Origin: Medicago truncatula
Lineage: Eukaryota; Streptophyta; Magnoliopsida; Fabales; Fabaceae
Assembly (NCBI RefSeq): GCF_003473485.1
Contig: NC_053044.1
Location: 31,252,091-31,316,090, forward strand
Direction of reading: 5' to 3'
DNA length: 64,000 nt
Shown here: one piece after another, positions 39,395 to 50,541 of the stretch
Position numbering within the stretch: the first letter of the stretch is position 1
Layout of the letters: each line of letters starts with the position of its first letter
The notes under the pieces: model-generated
The model's database searches: none
What the model saw: only the letters and a program-made list of their open reading frames with translations
What the model was told of the DNA's origin: nothing
Position numbers and translations under genes: made by a program

Positions 39395-40156
39395 TTCTGT
39401 AATTTGGGTCGGTTTTCAATTTCGTCCCTGTAAAAAAAAAAACTTTGAGTTACATCCCTGTAAAAAAAAAATTGTTTGAAAAAGGTCTCTGGCCCCACTA
39501 AAACATTGAAGTCGCATGGTTTTTGCCACGTTGCAGTTGCTGACTGTGCAACTTATGCCACGTGGCGCTGACATGCCATGCCACATAATATTAAATTTTT
39601 AAATTCTAAAAATTGTTTTTAAAATTTAAAAATTTTAAAAAAAATTAAAAAACCTGAAAAAAATTTAAAAATATTAAAATTATTTTCTGAAATTATTTTT
39701 ATCATATAATTTTCAATTTTTTTTAAATTATAAAATCTGAAATTTCTGAAATAAATTTTCAAAAATAAATGAAATGATTTTTTTAATTTTTTTTTAAAAT
39801 ATGAAGAAAAAAATATAATTTTCAAATTAAAAAAAATAATGGTCGAAAATTTAATTTTAACAATATTTTTTAATTATTTTTGAATTTATTTTCATATTTT
39901 TTTAATTTAAAAAAATAATTTTCAAAACTTTAAAAATAATTTTAATTTTTTAATTACGTGGACTGCCACGTGGCAGAAGTTGCACAGTCAGCAACTGCCA
40001 CGTGGCAAAATCCATGTCATATCATAAAAAATGTGGGGCCAGAGACCTTTTTCAAACAAGAAAATTTTTACAGGGATGTAATTCAAAGTTTTTTTTGTTA
40101 CAAGGAAGAAATTCAAAACCGACGCAAATTACAGGGACTAATATCATATTTAAGCC
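39395..40156. mobile_element. Large palindromic foldback element
   Basis: The arms pair over about 350 bases each: GGTCGGTTTT/AAAACCGAC, ACATCCCTGTAAA/TTTACAGGGATGT, GGTCTCTGGCCCCAC/GTGGGGCCAGAGACC, GTTGCTGACTGTGCAACTT/AAGTTGCACAGTCAGCAAC. They meet in an almost pure AT centre (39580-39950) that is itself self-complementary. The outer end GGCTTAAATATG (inverted at 40145-40156) resembles the GGCTTAA Mutator-like MITEs here. Target duplications were not resolved. Confidence 0.75.
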
Positions 40157-40690
40157 TTATTATAAAAGGAACCGCCATGACGAGTATATAGTTTTTATTT
40201 ATTGTGATTTCAAATTTGAATGATAATGTATATAAGAACTATGAAATATTTTATTTATTCACTTTAATTTTATAAAAAAATTGTATAAAAAAATTAAATA
40301 AAAAATCATTAAATAAGATAAACAATGTGAAAATGTCACGTGTACATTTTATGTTATGCAAGACAAATGTTTATAAATATATATGACATTTGTGCAAAAC
40401 ATATGTTCACAATTTTCCTCTAAAAAAATGTTTATAATTTTGAACTTAGAATTCATTGAAGTATTCTTTTGCTGTATGTAAATATTATTACCTTATTCAA
40501 AAAAATGTAATAAATGATACCTTTAAGTTAGGATATAAAAAATAGACTTAAAAAACTATTCTCAATGATATTGTCCACACTTTCTAAAGGGATTTTGTTC
40601 TTAATAGGTTAATTAATTACTGATAATAGGTAAAAAAAAAAGGGTTATGTACTTATGTTAGTCTATAATGGATTTTTCTTCATAACAACT
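40157..40690. other. AT-rich intergenic region
   Basis: Nothing recognised. Confidence 0.45.
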
Positions 40691-40694
40691 TAAA

Positions 40695-41300
40695 AGCCAT
40701 GGGTTTCCCCACTAACTTAATTTATGTGATTATGAGATGTGTCGCTTATGTTTCCTTTTATATTCTTATAAATGTCCAACCGTCTGACCCTTCCCCTTCC
40801 ATCCTGAAAGAGGTATCATGCAAGGAGACTCTTTATCTCTTTATCTCCTTATTTGTTCATGAAAATTGTTGTATGCACTCCTAACAAGGTTGAAATACAC
40901 AAGAAAAATACGTAAATATCCATCTACAGTTAACTGCCGTCGGTTAAAATTCATCGGTAGTTAACTGCCGATGAAATTATATTGATAAATTACTGATGTT
41001 TTTCAGTCAAACACTATGCGTGAACAACATTCTTTTTTGTTCATTTCGTTTGCTAAGGTCCTCTATGGGCCTATTAGCCTTTGTCAAAGCCAAGAAAAAA
41101 TTACAAGATTTCTATTGCTGAAGATGTTCATCCTATAACTCACCTATTTTTTGATGATGACATCTTGCTCTTTTGTAGGGCAGAAAAAGAGGAAGTTAAG
41201 AAACTAAAAATATTATAGATATCTACCAAAGTCACCAAGGTCAACAAATTAATTTGCATAAATCATAGTTAAGCTTTAGCAAGAATGTGGATGCAAATTT
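40695..41300 (+). mobile_element. LINE reverse-transcriptase fragments
   Basis: 40699-40790 reads MGFPTNLIYVIMRCVAYVSF, the block before the RQGDPLSP motif of plant LINE RT. About 41140-41180 reads HLFFDDDILLFCRAEKEEVK, the FADD catalytic block. About 150 unrelated bases with a TTAACTGCCG inverted pair (40930-40975) separate them. A dead fragment whose right edge abuts ncRNA copy 3. Confidence 0.72.
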
Positions 41301-41319
41301 GAAAAGTAGGATTCGTGAT

Positions 41320-41900
41320 TTTTCTATTCTCTTATCTAAGATCGTTTATATTAAAATTTCTATAGTTTTTTTTGGTAGATAGACGAGATGATAAAACCAT
41401 TATAAACTCACACACATAAAGTTGAGGTATTGGAATTCGAACCCCAATCATGACGTCCGGCCTAACAATTTCTATAGTTATTTTTTTGAATTATAAATGA
41501 ATATGTGCACAATAAGTCGATGCTCTGAATAAAACAATGAAGGAAGCATTGTTGTGTGCACGAAAATATGTCACTTATTTTATCATATCAAAATTATTTA
41601 ATTTTTCCTTATTGGCCTGTGATGTATGAATATTGTTTGTACCGTCTGAGCTGATTCTCTTTTAGAGTTCTCTGATTGGTACAATAATTCTTGAATTTGA
41701 GGCTTTTCCAATTATTAGTTTAGAATGTATAGGCAACAATTTAAAGTCTCTGCTTTGCTTATACTATAGTGATTTCAGTGTTGTACGTTGCCGATAATAA
41801 TTTGAATTGAATTTTATTTGCACCTGTCTTCCAAGGCTTATGCATTATCATGTTCGTACAACCTAGTAGTTTTACTTCGTTAGAGTTTTGTTACATTTTT
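41320..41900 (+). ncRNA. Conserved hairpin ncRNA gene, copy 3 (decayed)
   Basis: Homology to copy 2 starts near 41320, just after the LINE fragment, so the promoter is missing. The hairpin (41504-41562) is intact. The exon end and splice donor have been lost, but intron sequence continues, including the box C/D-like unit (41615-41703, D box changed to TTGA) and the GGCAAC/GTTGCC hairpin (41732-41737 and 41787-41792). The acceptor region ends CCAAG before GCTTATGC near 41835. Likely a pseudocopy. A SINE interrupts its 5' part. Confidence 0.6.
41368..41466 (+). mobile_element. SINE inserted in ncRNA copy 3
   Basis: A T-run with GGTAGATAGACGAGATG and a box B-like GAATTCGAACCCC is flanked by 13-bp duplications AATTTCTATAGTT (41355-41367 and 41467-41479). 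Confidence 0.75.
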
Positions 41901-42250
41901 CGTTAGATTATTGTTAAGTTTACTAAGGATGAGTATATTCGCTCATGGATTTGTTGATTTAGTTGAATTAACTCAGCTGAGAAGCAGACAGAGAAGGACT
42001 ATTGGAATGGTCTTTCAATATTTTCATGGTCCTTCTCACTCTCTCCTCGCTGAGTCAAATATCTTCATCATTCTTTTGTGATTCGGAAATGAAAATGGTG
42101 AACTCCTTGAAATGGTCTGCTTGGTTTTTTGCTATTAGGTTTTTTCTTCTTCTGAGAGGTGCGGTGCTATTAGATTTGTTGAAAATGTATCAGGTGTCTG
42201 CATTTTTTTTTTATCGTCTCTTATTGCTGATTTTCTTCATCATTTTATTA
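41900..42250. other. Spacer before segment B
   Basis: An 83-codon frame here (42002-42253) is hydrophobic, with no recognised signature or context; not called as a gene. Confidence 0.4.
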
Positions 42251-43215
42251 TGATCAAGTACTCATTGAAACTAGCTTGTTCTCTAAGTCATACTTATCTG
42301 CATCAAAAAGAAAAAAAAAGTGAAGAGATTTACCTTCTCTATAATGTCAAATATTCAACATTCAAAAGGCTAAAAGACTACGCTATATCTTTAACAAGAA
42401 ATAATAGCTTCACAGAAGATTGACGGAAGAAATAATTCGTCACTTGTTTAAAAATTTTAAAATTTTATGGTGAAGTTCTTATGAGCTTAAAACAAGCTTG
42501 CAAAACTAGGGAATGAAATTTAACTCGTGAAAATGAATAAAGGCTTCTTCCAATTACATCATTTCTATATATATATTTATAGATGTCAATGAAAAATCGG
42601 CTCAAAATTTGATTCCTAGCTGAGGTTTTCGTTGTTTTGTTTTTTGAGTTTTTCCAGCTTTAACGTCCTAAAGGTCATATTTATAGATATTTATAGATGT
42701 CACTTGTATAAAATTTTAATTTTCAGTAGAAAATCATATTTTAACGTCCTAAAGGTCAAAAATTGGAAGAATATCAAATTACAAGTTAGGTTAGAATAAG
42801 AGTTTACACAGTTGTTTTCCAGACTTTGTCAATATTATAGGGTTAATTTGAAAAATTAAAGTGTGTAAGAGAATTATAAATTGAAGTATGTGAAAAACTC
42901 ATGAGTGTAATAATATTATGACATAAGTATAAAATTTCAAGCTTAGAAGTAACATATCTTTTGAACTTATTTAGTAAAGATATTCTCATAAGGTTGGAAA
43001 GATAATGTGATATGCCTAAATTGAAGGACATAGTGATATCTCCAAAATTATGAGAGAACAAGAAAAAGAAAATCTAAATAATATTATTTTATTCCTTATT
43101 TCGTTTCATTCCTCTCATCTTAGAGTACAAAGCCATAATACACGGTCCTTGAAAATATAAAAAGATAAAATTCAAATTATTGTATTTTGTAGCGTAATCT
43201 TGGGGGGCACATCGC

Positions 43216-43518
43216 TCACGTACATGTACAATAATTATATCTTTTTATAAGGATCATCAAAAAATATGGCTCTACACACGTAGGTTTCCAAGGAAACACA
43301 CATATCTCCTTTGAACAATCAGAATTTTGTTTACATTTACGGCCTGTTGTAATGAAAAAAGAGAATGAAAGAGTGTTATTCAAATGAGAGAAAATATTAT
43401 GTATGAAGTAATTAAGGAAATTTAAAACATCCAAAAATGGATCACCTGGGTTGAAATTTGGGTTGCTCATTGCAACAAGAAATATGGAAATAAAAATAAA
43501 CTTGACTATTCTAGTCAT
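43216..43518 (-). CDS. Nodule-specific cysteine-rich (NCR / late nodulin) peptide B
   Basis: Exons 43518-43446 and 43343-43216 join in phase 1 across a 102-base GT-AG intron (donor GTGATC). The precursor has 66 residues. The signal peptide starts MTRIVKFIFISIFLVAM. The mature part has six cysteines (C-x5-C-x4-C-x7-C-x15-C-x1-C) and ends NYCTCT. It is close to peptide A in sequence and exon layout, with two more residues before the last cysteine pair and a different, Asn/Pro-rich junction after the signal peptide. The frame is intact. Expected to be nodule-specific and secreted. Confidence 0.88.
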   Translation of the reverse strand: MTRIVKFIFISIFLVAMSNPNFNPGDPFLDVLNFLNYFIHNIFSHLNNTLSFSFFITTGRKCKQNSDCSKEICVFPWKPTCVEPYFLMILIKRYNYCTCT

Positions 43519-43632
43519 ATTTTCTCCAATGTGCATTTAAGAATTAGAATATGATTTGATCACTTTATATTTTATAGAGCCTATCTTCTCCTTACGTACA
43601 TTAAATAAATTTTAGTGCTTATGGAGTTGTAA

Positions 43633-44626
43633 GACCATGTACAATGGAAAAAAATATTCAATACCCCTCAACATCCACTTTTTCAATTTCCAACACTCCA
43701 CATCATTTTCTCTCTCTTAATTCAACACCCATTCAATTTTTACCACTCCAATGGTTTTTTCATTCAACACCCTACCCCACCACCTTTTATTTCTTATTCT
43801 TATTTAATTTTATATTGTTGTTTTTATAATTAAATAAAATTACAATTATCGATTATAATTAAATTAAAATGAAGAAACACTTAACAATTTTTTTTTTTAA
43901 AAACAAAATTTATTTAAATAATTTATTTTTATTTTCTTAACTTAAATAAAATGCAATACAACAAACTAAATACGGGTCACAAATAGATTAAAATGCAAGA
44001 CAACAAACAAGCACACAACACACAAGTAATTTATGGTTGGGGAATTGATTTGGGTTTTGAGGATGTGAGTTGGGAAATTGATTTTGGTAGCTAAAAGGGT
44101 AATCTGAAGAATTTTGGGTGTTGGATTGATTGTTAGTGGGATCCATTTCACTAATTAAAGACTAAAACTTCAAAAGAAATGCTAATAATAAGATTAAGAG
44201 AGTGAAAATTATGGTTTTTTTTTTTTCTGTGTCAAAATCAAATGATCCAAGTCTCTATTTATAGAGGAAAAAAAAATCACGAATTTTGGTGAAAAAAATA
44301 AAAATAAAAATTATTTGCAATGAAATAATTGAGTCTAAAGTATTAAGAAGATAAAAATCCAGGCCAGCCAACCAGAAAGCGACGTGTGGCAGCATCTATC
44401 CAAAACAGATTCTCTCTCCGCGTCCAACTGCAACCGACGCACCTTGTCGGCATACACGCGCCGCGCAAAAAATGAGCCAATCCGAGCGCGCCATGTGGCT
44501 TCCGGCGTCAGAATTCAACCTATTGAATATATTCATCATCTCTTTCCTCCAGCTCACTTTCAACACCCCCCTCTCCAATGGTTTGCTTATTGAATATGGC
44601 TTTCAACACCCTCATTGTAGTTGGTC
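43633..44626. mobile_element. PIF/Harbinger-type element, 994 bp
   Basis: Ends GACCATGTACAATGG and (inverted) GACCAACTACAATG lie between TAA duplications (43630-43632 and 44627-44629). Segments A and C show the empty site (GTTGTAAGAAAATG and GTTATAAGAAAATG). Inside, on the minus strand from 44146, MDPTNNQSNTQNSSDYPF resembles the N-terminus of the Myb/SANT-like ORF1 protein of PIF elements, so this is an internally deleted copy. Confidence 0.85.
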
Positions 44627-44945
44627 TAAGAAAATGTCTCGTAAGTACATCAAGAGTTGTGCTTTTCCTTTAGCACACTTATTAAACTCATCCACTCCTT
44701 TCTAAATTTATAATCATTATTAAATGTCTCTAAAATATATAACAACATTGTGTTTGTCCCTTTCGGACATTTAATAAAGAGGTCACATGAAAAACTTAAC
44801 ATCATAAGAATTAATTTTTATTTTACTAAGTTTCAATAACTTTCCAACTTTTCGCATGACTGAAAAGGGAAAAGTACAAAAGAGGTATAACATTGTTGGA
44901 TTTCATGTGGTCTATAGTTTATAGCAAGGCTATAGCTATTTTATA

Positions 44946-45191
44946 TTTCCTCCGTCTTAAATTGTATGACGTTTTGGACATTTCACACATATTAAGAAAT
45001 GTAATTAATATTGTGTGGGAAAGAGATATTATGAGTTGTTTTACAAAATTATCCTTAATAAATGATATGAGAAAGATAAATGAAAGAATTGAAAAAAGAA
45101 AGAGTAATAAATAGTTAAGGATATAATAGGAAAAGTAACATTAATGTTTTATTGGTATTCTAAAGTGACATACAATTTGGGACGGAGGGAG
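44946..45191. mobile_element. Stowaway-like MITE in segment B
   Basis: CCTCCGTC..AAATTGTATGAC and inverted partner, flanked by TA. Segment A has the empty site (ATTGCATAAGTTAG near 32085). Related to 30432-30639. Confidence 0.85.
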
Positions 45192-45214
45192 TAAGTTAGA
45201 TTTCAAATTCATTA

Positions 45215-45456
45215 CTCCCTCCGTCCCTCATTAGATGACCTAGTTGACTTTGACATACATACCAATGCATATGTTTTATCTTTGATATCTTCAATTCTCT
45301 ACTAAAAAAATTATAAAAATTTAATATTTTAAAAATATTCATCGAGACGAATCCAACAACATCTTACATGATATTATTTATCTTTGTTAATTAATAGAAA
45401 AGTATGGTCAATAATGTATATTGTCAACTAGGTCATCTATTAAGGGACGGAAGGAG
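45215..45456. mobile_element. Second Stowaway-like MITE in segment B
   Basis: CTCCCTCCGTCCCTCATTAG and (inverted) CTCCTTCCGTCCCTTAATAG lie between TA dinucleotides. The inner arms pair as GATGACCTAGTTGAC/GTCAACTAGGTCATC. Absent from segment A. Confidence 0.85.
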
Positions 45457-45680
45457 TAATAATTGATCAAGGTAGCATGCAAAGTTTATGATTGGCAATG
45501 ATGTATGTTTAGATTGATGGAAATGTGTGTATTAGCAACCCAATTTTCTAAACCCTATAATGATTTTACCACGTGTCATGTTTATAGCATCACTAACCAC
45601 AAAGAGGATGAGAGAGGAAAGACATCTAATGTTATTACCATATCAATGTTATAACTACAATTTTTTTTCTAACTTACAAT

Positions 45681-48274
45681 TGAAATTAAAGGTGAGAAAA
45701 ACACAAGAATAGGGGTTGAATTGTATTAGCTTTTTCTTCTTTTTAAACTAAATTCAAAGTTCAGAGTCTGATAGAGTTCAGAGTCTGGAACAATATTCAC
45801 AGTCTAATGCAGCGGATAAAGTAAAGTTGGAGAGAGAAAAGAAAGACAAAAAGCAATTATCCTCGTTCCTTCCACAATCCGGAAGTAGTACAGTCCCCCT
45901 TGCACTTCCAAGGAGATTTCACTATAATCCAATCTGATTACAATTGTTTAAGCACAAAAGCAAGAGACTTCAAATACTCAAGCACACAAGCAAGAGATTT
46001 CCTATGCTTAAGCACAAAAACAAGAGACTTCTAAACAAACAAATTACACATAAATAAGTTTGGTTTGGACACTTGATATACAATCAGTGGTGTTAACAAT
46101 ACAAAATAAATCAGACTCTTAAGACTCTAGAATTTCTAAAATATGAAAGTTGTTAAGAAATTATAAGTATTTGTGATGAAGGATTTTTCCATCTCATAAA
46201 ACTATTTACATGTGAGTATAATAGGATCGTGTCCACAGAGAGTTGCGTATTTCATAAGCATTTTCACAATATTTGTCACGTTAAGTGTTTGGGTATAAAT
46301 TGTTTGTTTGTGTAAAACTATTTTCCTAATCGACATAAAAGTAAAGTGAGAAGAGATAGAGCTATTTCGCTTGCGGTCAGAGACATCAACCAAGCGTAAC
46401 AGCTGCAATCTCTCGATCGACTAACGGATTCTAGCTTTTTAAACTATATTATCACAATCACTCGACAATATCATTCGTGTCCAAATGATATCATTATTTC
46501 TAAGGGATCGTTTAAACATCGGTTTCCCAAACATTTAAACGATCACAAAGTTGATTGGATAGTTTAATCGACGATTTCTCAACCGATTAAATTAGCCAAA
46601 AGCATTAAGTCCTAGATTAAAAGTGATTATCAAATATTAACATCCATGTCTAGAGTGATAACTTACGATAGATTGTTATTCTATTTCTAGATTCAAAAGT
46701 ATGTGTCCATATCATTTTGAATCTCAATAAAACAATAAAAGCAAGAATAACAACAATATTGAATAAATAGCTAGAACCATATATTAAATGATCAAAAAAT
46801 TACATAATAGCTTGTTTAAATACCTCAAAACCACAAGATTGGATGTAGCTACATATGTCTATGATAGCTTTGCAAAGGATGAAGAAATGATGAAGATTCC
46901 ATGACAAGATCCATGATGTCTCAACAAATCTTGGCTTGAATCTACTCCTAACTACCTTGCTTGTGTTTCTCTCTCTAGAAAAGCCTCAGTCTCTCTCTAA
47001 AACCAGAAAAATGTAAAAGATAATGTAAAAAAAGAATGGAAAAAGAAGAGAAAACTATTTATATGGGCCACTTCTGCAAACTTTCGCTAATAGCTAACTA
47101 TTTCGCTATTAGCGAAATGTGTGAAATATGCCCCTGCACCAACGGAGTTGCTCCACGTGTCCCTTATCCACTTGAATTTCCTGACGTTCGCCTCCAACTT
47201 CGCTACTAGCGAAACTCCCTGTGAGTTTTTCGCCAATAGCGACATTTTCGCCAATGGCGAGTTTCTTGAAGTCCTGCTTCTGACTTCGCCCCCAACTTCG
47301 CTGATGGCGAAACTCCCTGTACCATTTTCGCTAGTAGAGACTTTCTTATGAACTTTGGCAATTCTTGCTCCTTACTTGTATTTTCCTGCACAAAAAGGAT
47401 AAAGTAAGGCATGCAAAGGATAAATGGCATTTAGGCACATAATTGAAGCTTTTCTATCAATAATTTGTAAAACAACTCATCAAACATGCCTAAACTAACA
47501 AGTGAATTAGATCATTTTGAGCACTTATCAGGTTGATGCACAATAATTTCAGCGTAGTTTTAGCACAGTTTAAATGTTGTTGAGTCTCTTTTTAATCTTC
47601 AAGTCTTCATTCCTTTATATAGATGTATGAAAGATACGTTGTAGAAGTGACATCACATCAAAAGAGTCATTATTGAAGCTTGATAATCACCAATGATTTG
47701 TTGCTTGATTTTGTTAATGTTCTAGGAGGGAATAATTTGAACTTCATTCCTTGTATGGAGAATTAACCAGCAGAGACATAGTTGTAGTAGTACTATGCGC
47801 ATGCATGAGTGGAGTAGTAGAGTAGTGGTTGTACAATTGTACTATTGTCCTTTCTCTGTCCATTCTTCAGCGGATAAGCATCCAATGTCTTCTAACTTCT
47901 CTGAAATAGTTGTTGCTCCATGCTTCTATTCCTTCTGCAGACTTGTGTCTTCAATAAATACAACTAACTCCATGTTCTTGACTTTAGACTCTGACAAACT
48001 TCAGACTCTGGGTGACTTTAGACTTTGGCAGTCAGCTTCTGATGGTCTTCAGACTCTGATTGTCTTCAGACTCAGACTTGTAACATAAGCTTCCTTTGTA
48101 AAAAAATTTGCTCTCATTTGTTCTTCCTGAATCAAATACTTTGTTTAAAGACTCAAAAACTTTAGTCTATGGTCCTGCATACTTGAAAAAATATTAGTAT
48201 ATCCAATTGAACTTTTAATGCCTTGTTATCATCAAAATTTAAGGTGGTAATGTTAAATAGATTTTGTTCCAACA
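45681..48274 (-). mobile_element. Solo LTR, Ty1-copia SIRE-like, with a nested insertion
   Basis: Read on the minus strand it starts TGTTGGAACAAAATC and ends CACCTTTAATTTCA, as in SIRE-type LTRs. Flanking 5-mers ACAAT (45676-45680) and AGAAT (48275-48279) differ by one base. Segment A has the uninterrupted site near 33250. Without the nested 1.35-kb element the LTR is about 1.2 kb. No internal retroelement genes. Fossil. Confidence 0.78.
46165..47520 (-). mobile_element. Nested LTR-like element, probably Ty3-type
   Basis: It interrupts the SIRE-like LTR. On the minus strand it opens TGATAAGTGCTCAAAATG and near its other end has CTGTGGACACGATCC, a phrase seen close to the 3' end of Ty3-type LTRs. 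It carries several TTCGCTATTAGCGAA-like palindromes (47085-47340). Exact ends and target duplication not resolved. Confidence 0.5.
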
Positions 48275-48592
48275 AGAATGATTAGCTAGTAAACTAAAAT
48301 ATATTTATTTTGTCATTAGTGATGACGGGCATAAGTCTTGCTCAAATCACACGATGTGTGCCAATTGAATGTTACATTTTAGATATGTGTCACATGTTGG
48401 ATGAAGTGTTTAAAATCATTAGTTATGTTTGACAATGGAAGATGTCATGTGTACTATAACATTTGTACAAGGCAAAAGTCGATTATATATATGGATAATT
48501 TTGTATAACACTTTTGAATTATGTAATAATGTATTGTTCCTAAAGGTCAAAAATAAAAGTTTTAGGTGACAATTCTGCTTTGAAAATTTAGG

Positions 48593-49013
48593 CAAAATTA
48601 CGCCAAGAGTCTTTTATCTTATTTATTTGTAACACTTGAATCCTATACTTTTTTTTGGTCTCATTCAAATCCTTTATCTCTTTGAATGTGTGCAAGTTAA
48701 TCCTTTCTTTATTTTGTTATTAAAAAAAAGTGTTGAGGTATTATAAATAGTTTTTTTCGTTTAAAAAACTCATAAAAGACAAATATTCATCTTCTTCAAT
48801 GTTCGTCGTCATCATTTTTATCAAACACATAAAATTCAAATCAAAGCAATAAGTTTTAGTGTCTGATGACATGTCGTCTTACGTTATTTTTAGCATGTCT
48901 TTTAGTCATTTTCAGTAGGTTTTACATCCAGAATAAAGGAGTAATAGAGCAGTTGCATATGATTTCGGGACATTTGTAACATTTTATATATTTGAGTATG
49001 TAATTATATTCTT
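48593..49013. other. Spacer after segment B
   Basis: AT-rich; nothing recognised. Confidence 0.4.
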
Positions 49014-49316
49014 GGCTAAAGTGCACTTTTCGCCCCCTATGTTTCAAAATGTTGCAATTTTAGCCCCCTATTAAAAAAATGGCAATTTTGGCCCCCTTCA
49101 GCCCAAAATTGTTGAGAAGACGCCACGTGTCCCAAAAAGGGGCCATAATCGCAACTTTTTGTAAAGATAAGGGGTCAAAAAGCATATTTCCCTTATGTTA
49201 GGAGGTCAAAAGAGCATATTTCCCTAAACATAGGGGGTCACTTTTGCCATTTTTTTTAATAGGGGGCCAAAATTGCAACATTTTGAAACTTAGAGGGCGA
49301 AAAGTGAAGTTTAGCC
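49014..49316. mobile_element. Mutator-like foldback MITE with 9-bp target duplication
   Basis: The ends are GGCTAAAGTGCACTTTTCGC and (inverted) GGCTAAACTTCACTTTTCGC. Perfect TATATTCTT duplications lie at 49005-49013 and 49317-49325. GGGGGCCAAAATTGC blocks pair across the centre. No ORF. Confidence 0.85.
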
Positions 49317-49439
49317 TATATTCTTTCTGAAACATAGCAATTTTAGGATATTTTGTTGTAATTCATGAAGAAATCATGCATATCGGCAAAGCAAGACATA
49401 TGAAGATTTGTGAAGACCTTAGGAAGATGAAAGAATGAA

Positions 49440-50520
49440 GATTCAAGAGGCCTCAGAATACGTTACAGAGGTAGGAAATATGTTCTCAAGTTCCAAGACA
49501 TCTTATATGGAAGCAAACACCCAAAAAGACGAAGAAATAGGCGTTTCGGGGCCCATGCAACACTCACATACGCATGACACACAATTTTGTGAGCCTAGGC
49601 ACATGATGAGGCGCCTGGCGCATGCTTCTAGGTTCATGGCGCCCGCAACTCCTCTAACATGCTCCTGGCACATGGTTCTAGACTCCTGGGACATTTTCCT
49701 TGCGGGCCAAGGCGTTGTTTTGTGAGTTTTTGGTGCAAAAAACCCAGTTTTTAGCCTAAGTTAATGTGGAAACTCTCCCTGTAAATACCACCCTCCTCAT
49801 TCATTATTTCTCATTCAGAGCAAAAGGTTCAATAGGAAGGGAAGCAATAGAAGCTTCAAGGGAGGAGTTTCTCTCCTCACTCCAAGTTTTTATGAACCTC
49901 TATTCTGGTTGTTGGATAATTTATTTGATTTAAAGTCTTTATTTAGTTATTTATTTTTGTGCTATTTAATTTTACTGTTGTTGCGTAAGATTTGTCTCCT
50001 CTGAAGCATAACTCTGACTTAGGCACTTAGGGAGGTGAGACTACTTAATATTGATGTATATATGTTTAATCATGAAGTAATTAATTAGTAACCATGGATA
50101 GAAGCCAAAAGAGAGCAAACCCTATGAGTAAGGTACCTAGGGAGGTGGCATACCTAATATTGATGTATATCTTCCAGAATCACGAAGTAACTAGTTAGTA
50201 ATTTAGGAAACAGGTTACTTCACGACTTAAATCAGCCTAGTAACTCCACTCATCTTTCACCTTGATAAGGTAGACGCTAATAGGGCTTCTCGTTTGTAGA
50301 ACTATCGAGAGGAGAGTGTGTTATGTGCTTCTAAGATTCATGAATGGGCGACCTTTAAGAACATTGAGACTACACTGATCAAAATTTAGGAAAGTCAATT
50401 TAAGTTTATGTTTCAATTACCTCTGAGAGAGTAAAACCCCACACGTACATCCGTGTGATCAGTAGGTGGAACTCGATAGCTGGAGGGGAATGAACCCATA
50501 TCTCTTAAAGAGTAAGGCTC
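49440..50520 (+). mobile_element. LTR-retrotransposon relict
   Basis: GC-richer stretch with GCGCCTGGCGCATG and CATGGCGCCCGC, then TGTAAATACCACCC near 49790 (TATA-like) and a GAGTTTCTCTCCTC leader, as at 15900-16800. Ends not resolved; an old fragment, probably Ty3-type. Confidence 0.4.
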
Positions 50521-50541
50521 CACACATAAGGATAACAATGT

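Larger units (their letters stand above)
42250..48592. repeat. NCR-bearing duplicated segment, copy B
   Basis: 42252-42520 matches 50542-50830 of segment C. 42790-48592 matches segment A (30960-33690) once four later insertions are removed. It is the most insertion-rich of the three. Confidence 0.85.

Noticed and set aside
42002-42253. 83-codon hydrophobic frame that could look like a small membrane protein
   Set aside because: No upstream promoter, homology or conserved partner; downstream sequence belongs to segment B, and composition is TTC-rich noise.
47085-47340. CRISPR-like repeat array (TTCGC..GCGAA repeats)
   Set aside because: Repeats are irregular in spacing and sequence and lie in a plant LTR relict.
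49435-49725. 96-codon frame at 49435
   Set aside because: Lies in GC-richer LTR-like sequence with an opposite-strand frame of similar length; no recognised domain.
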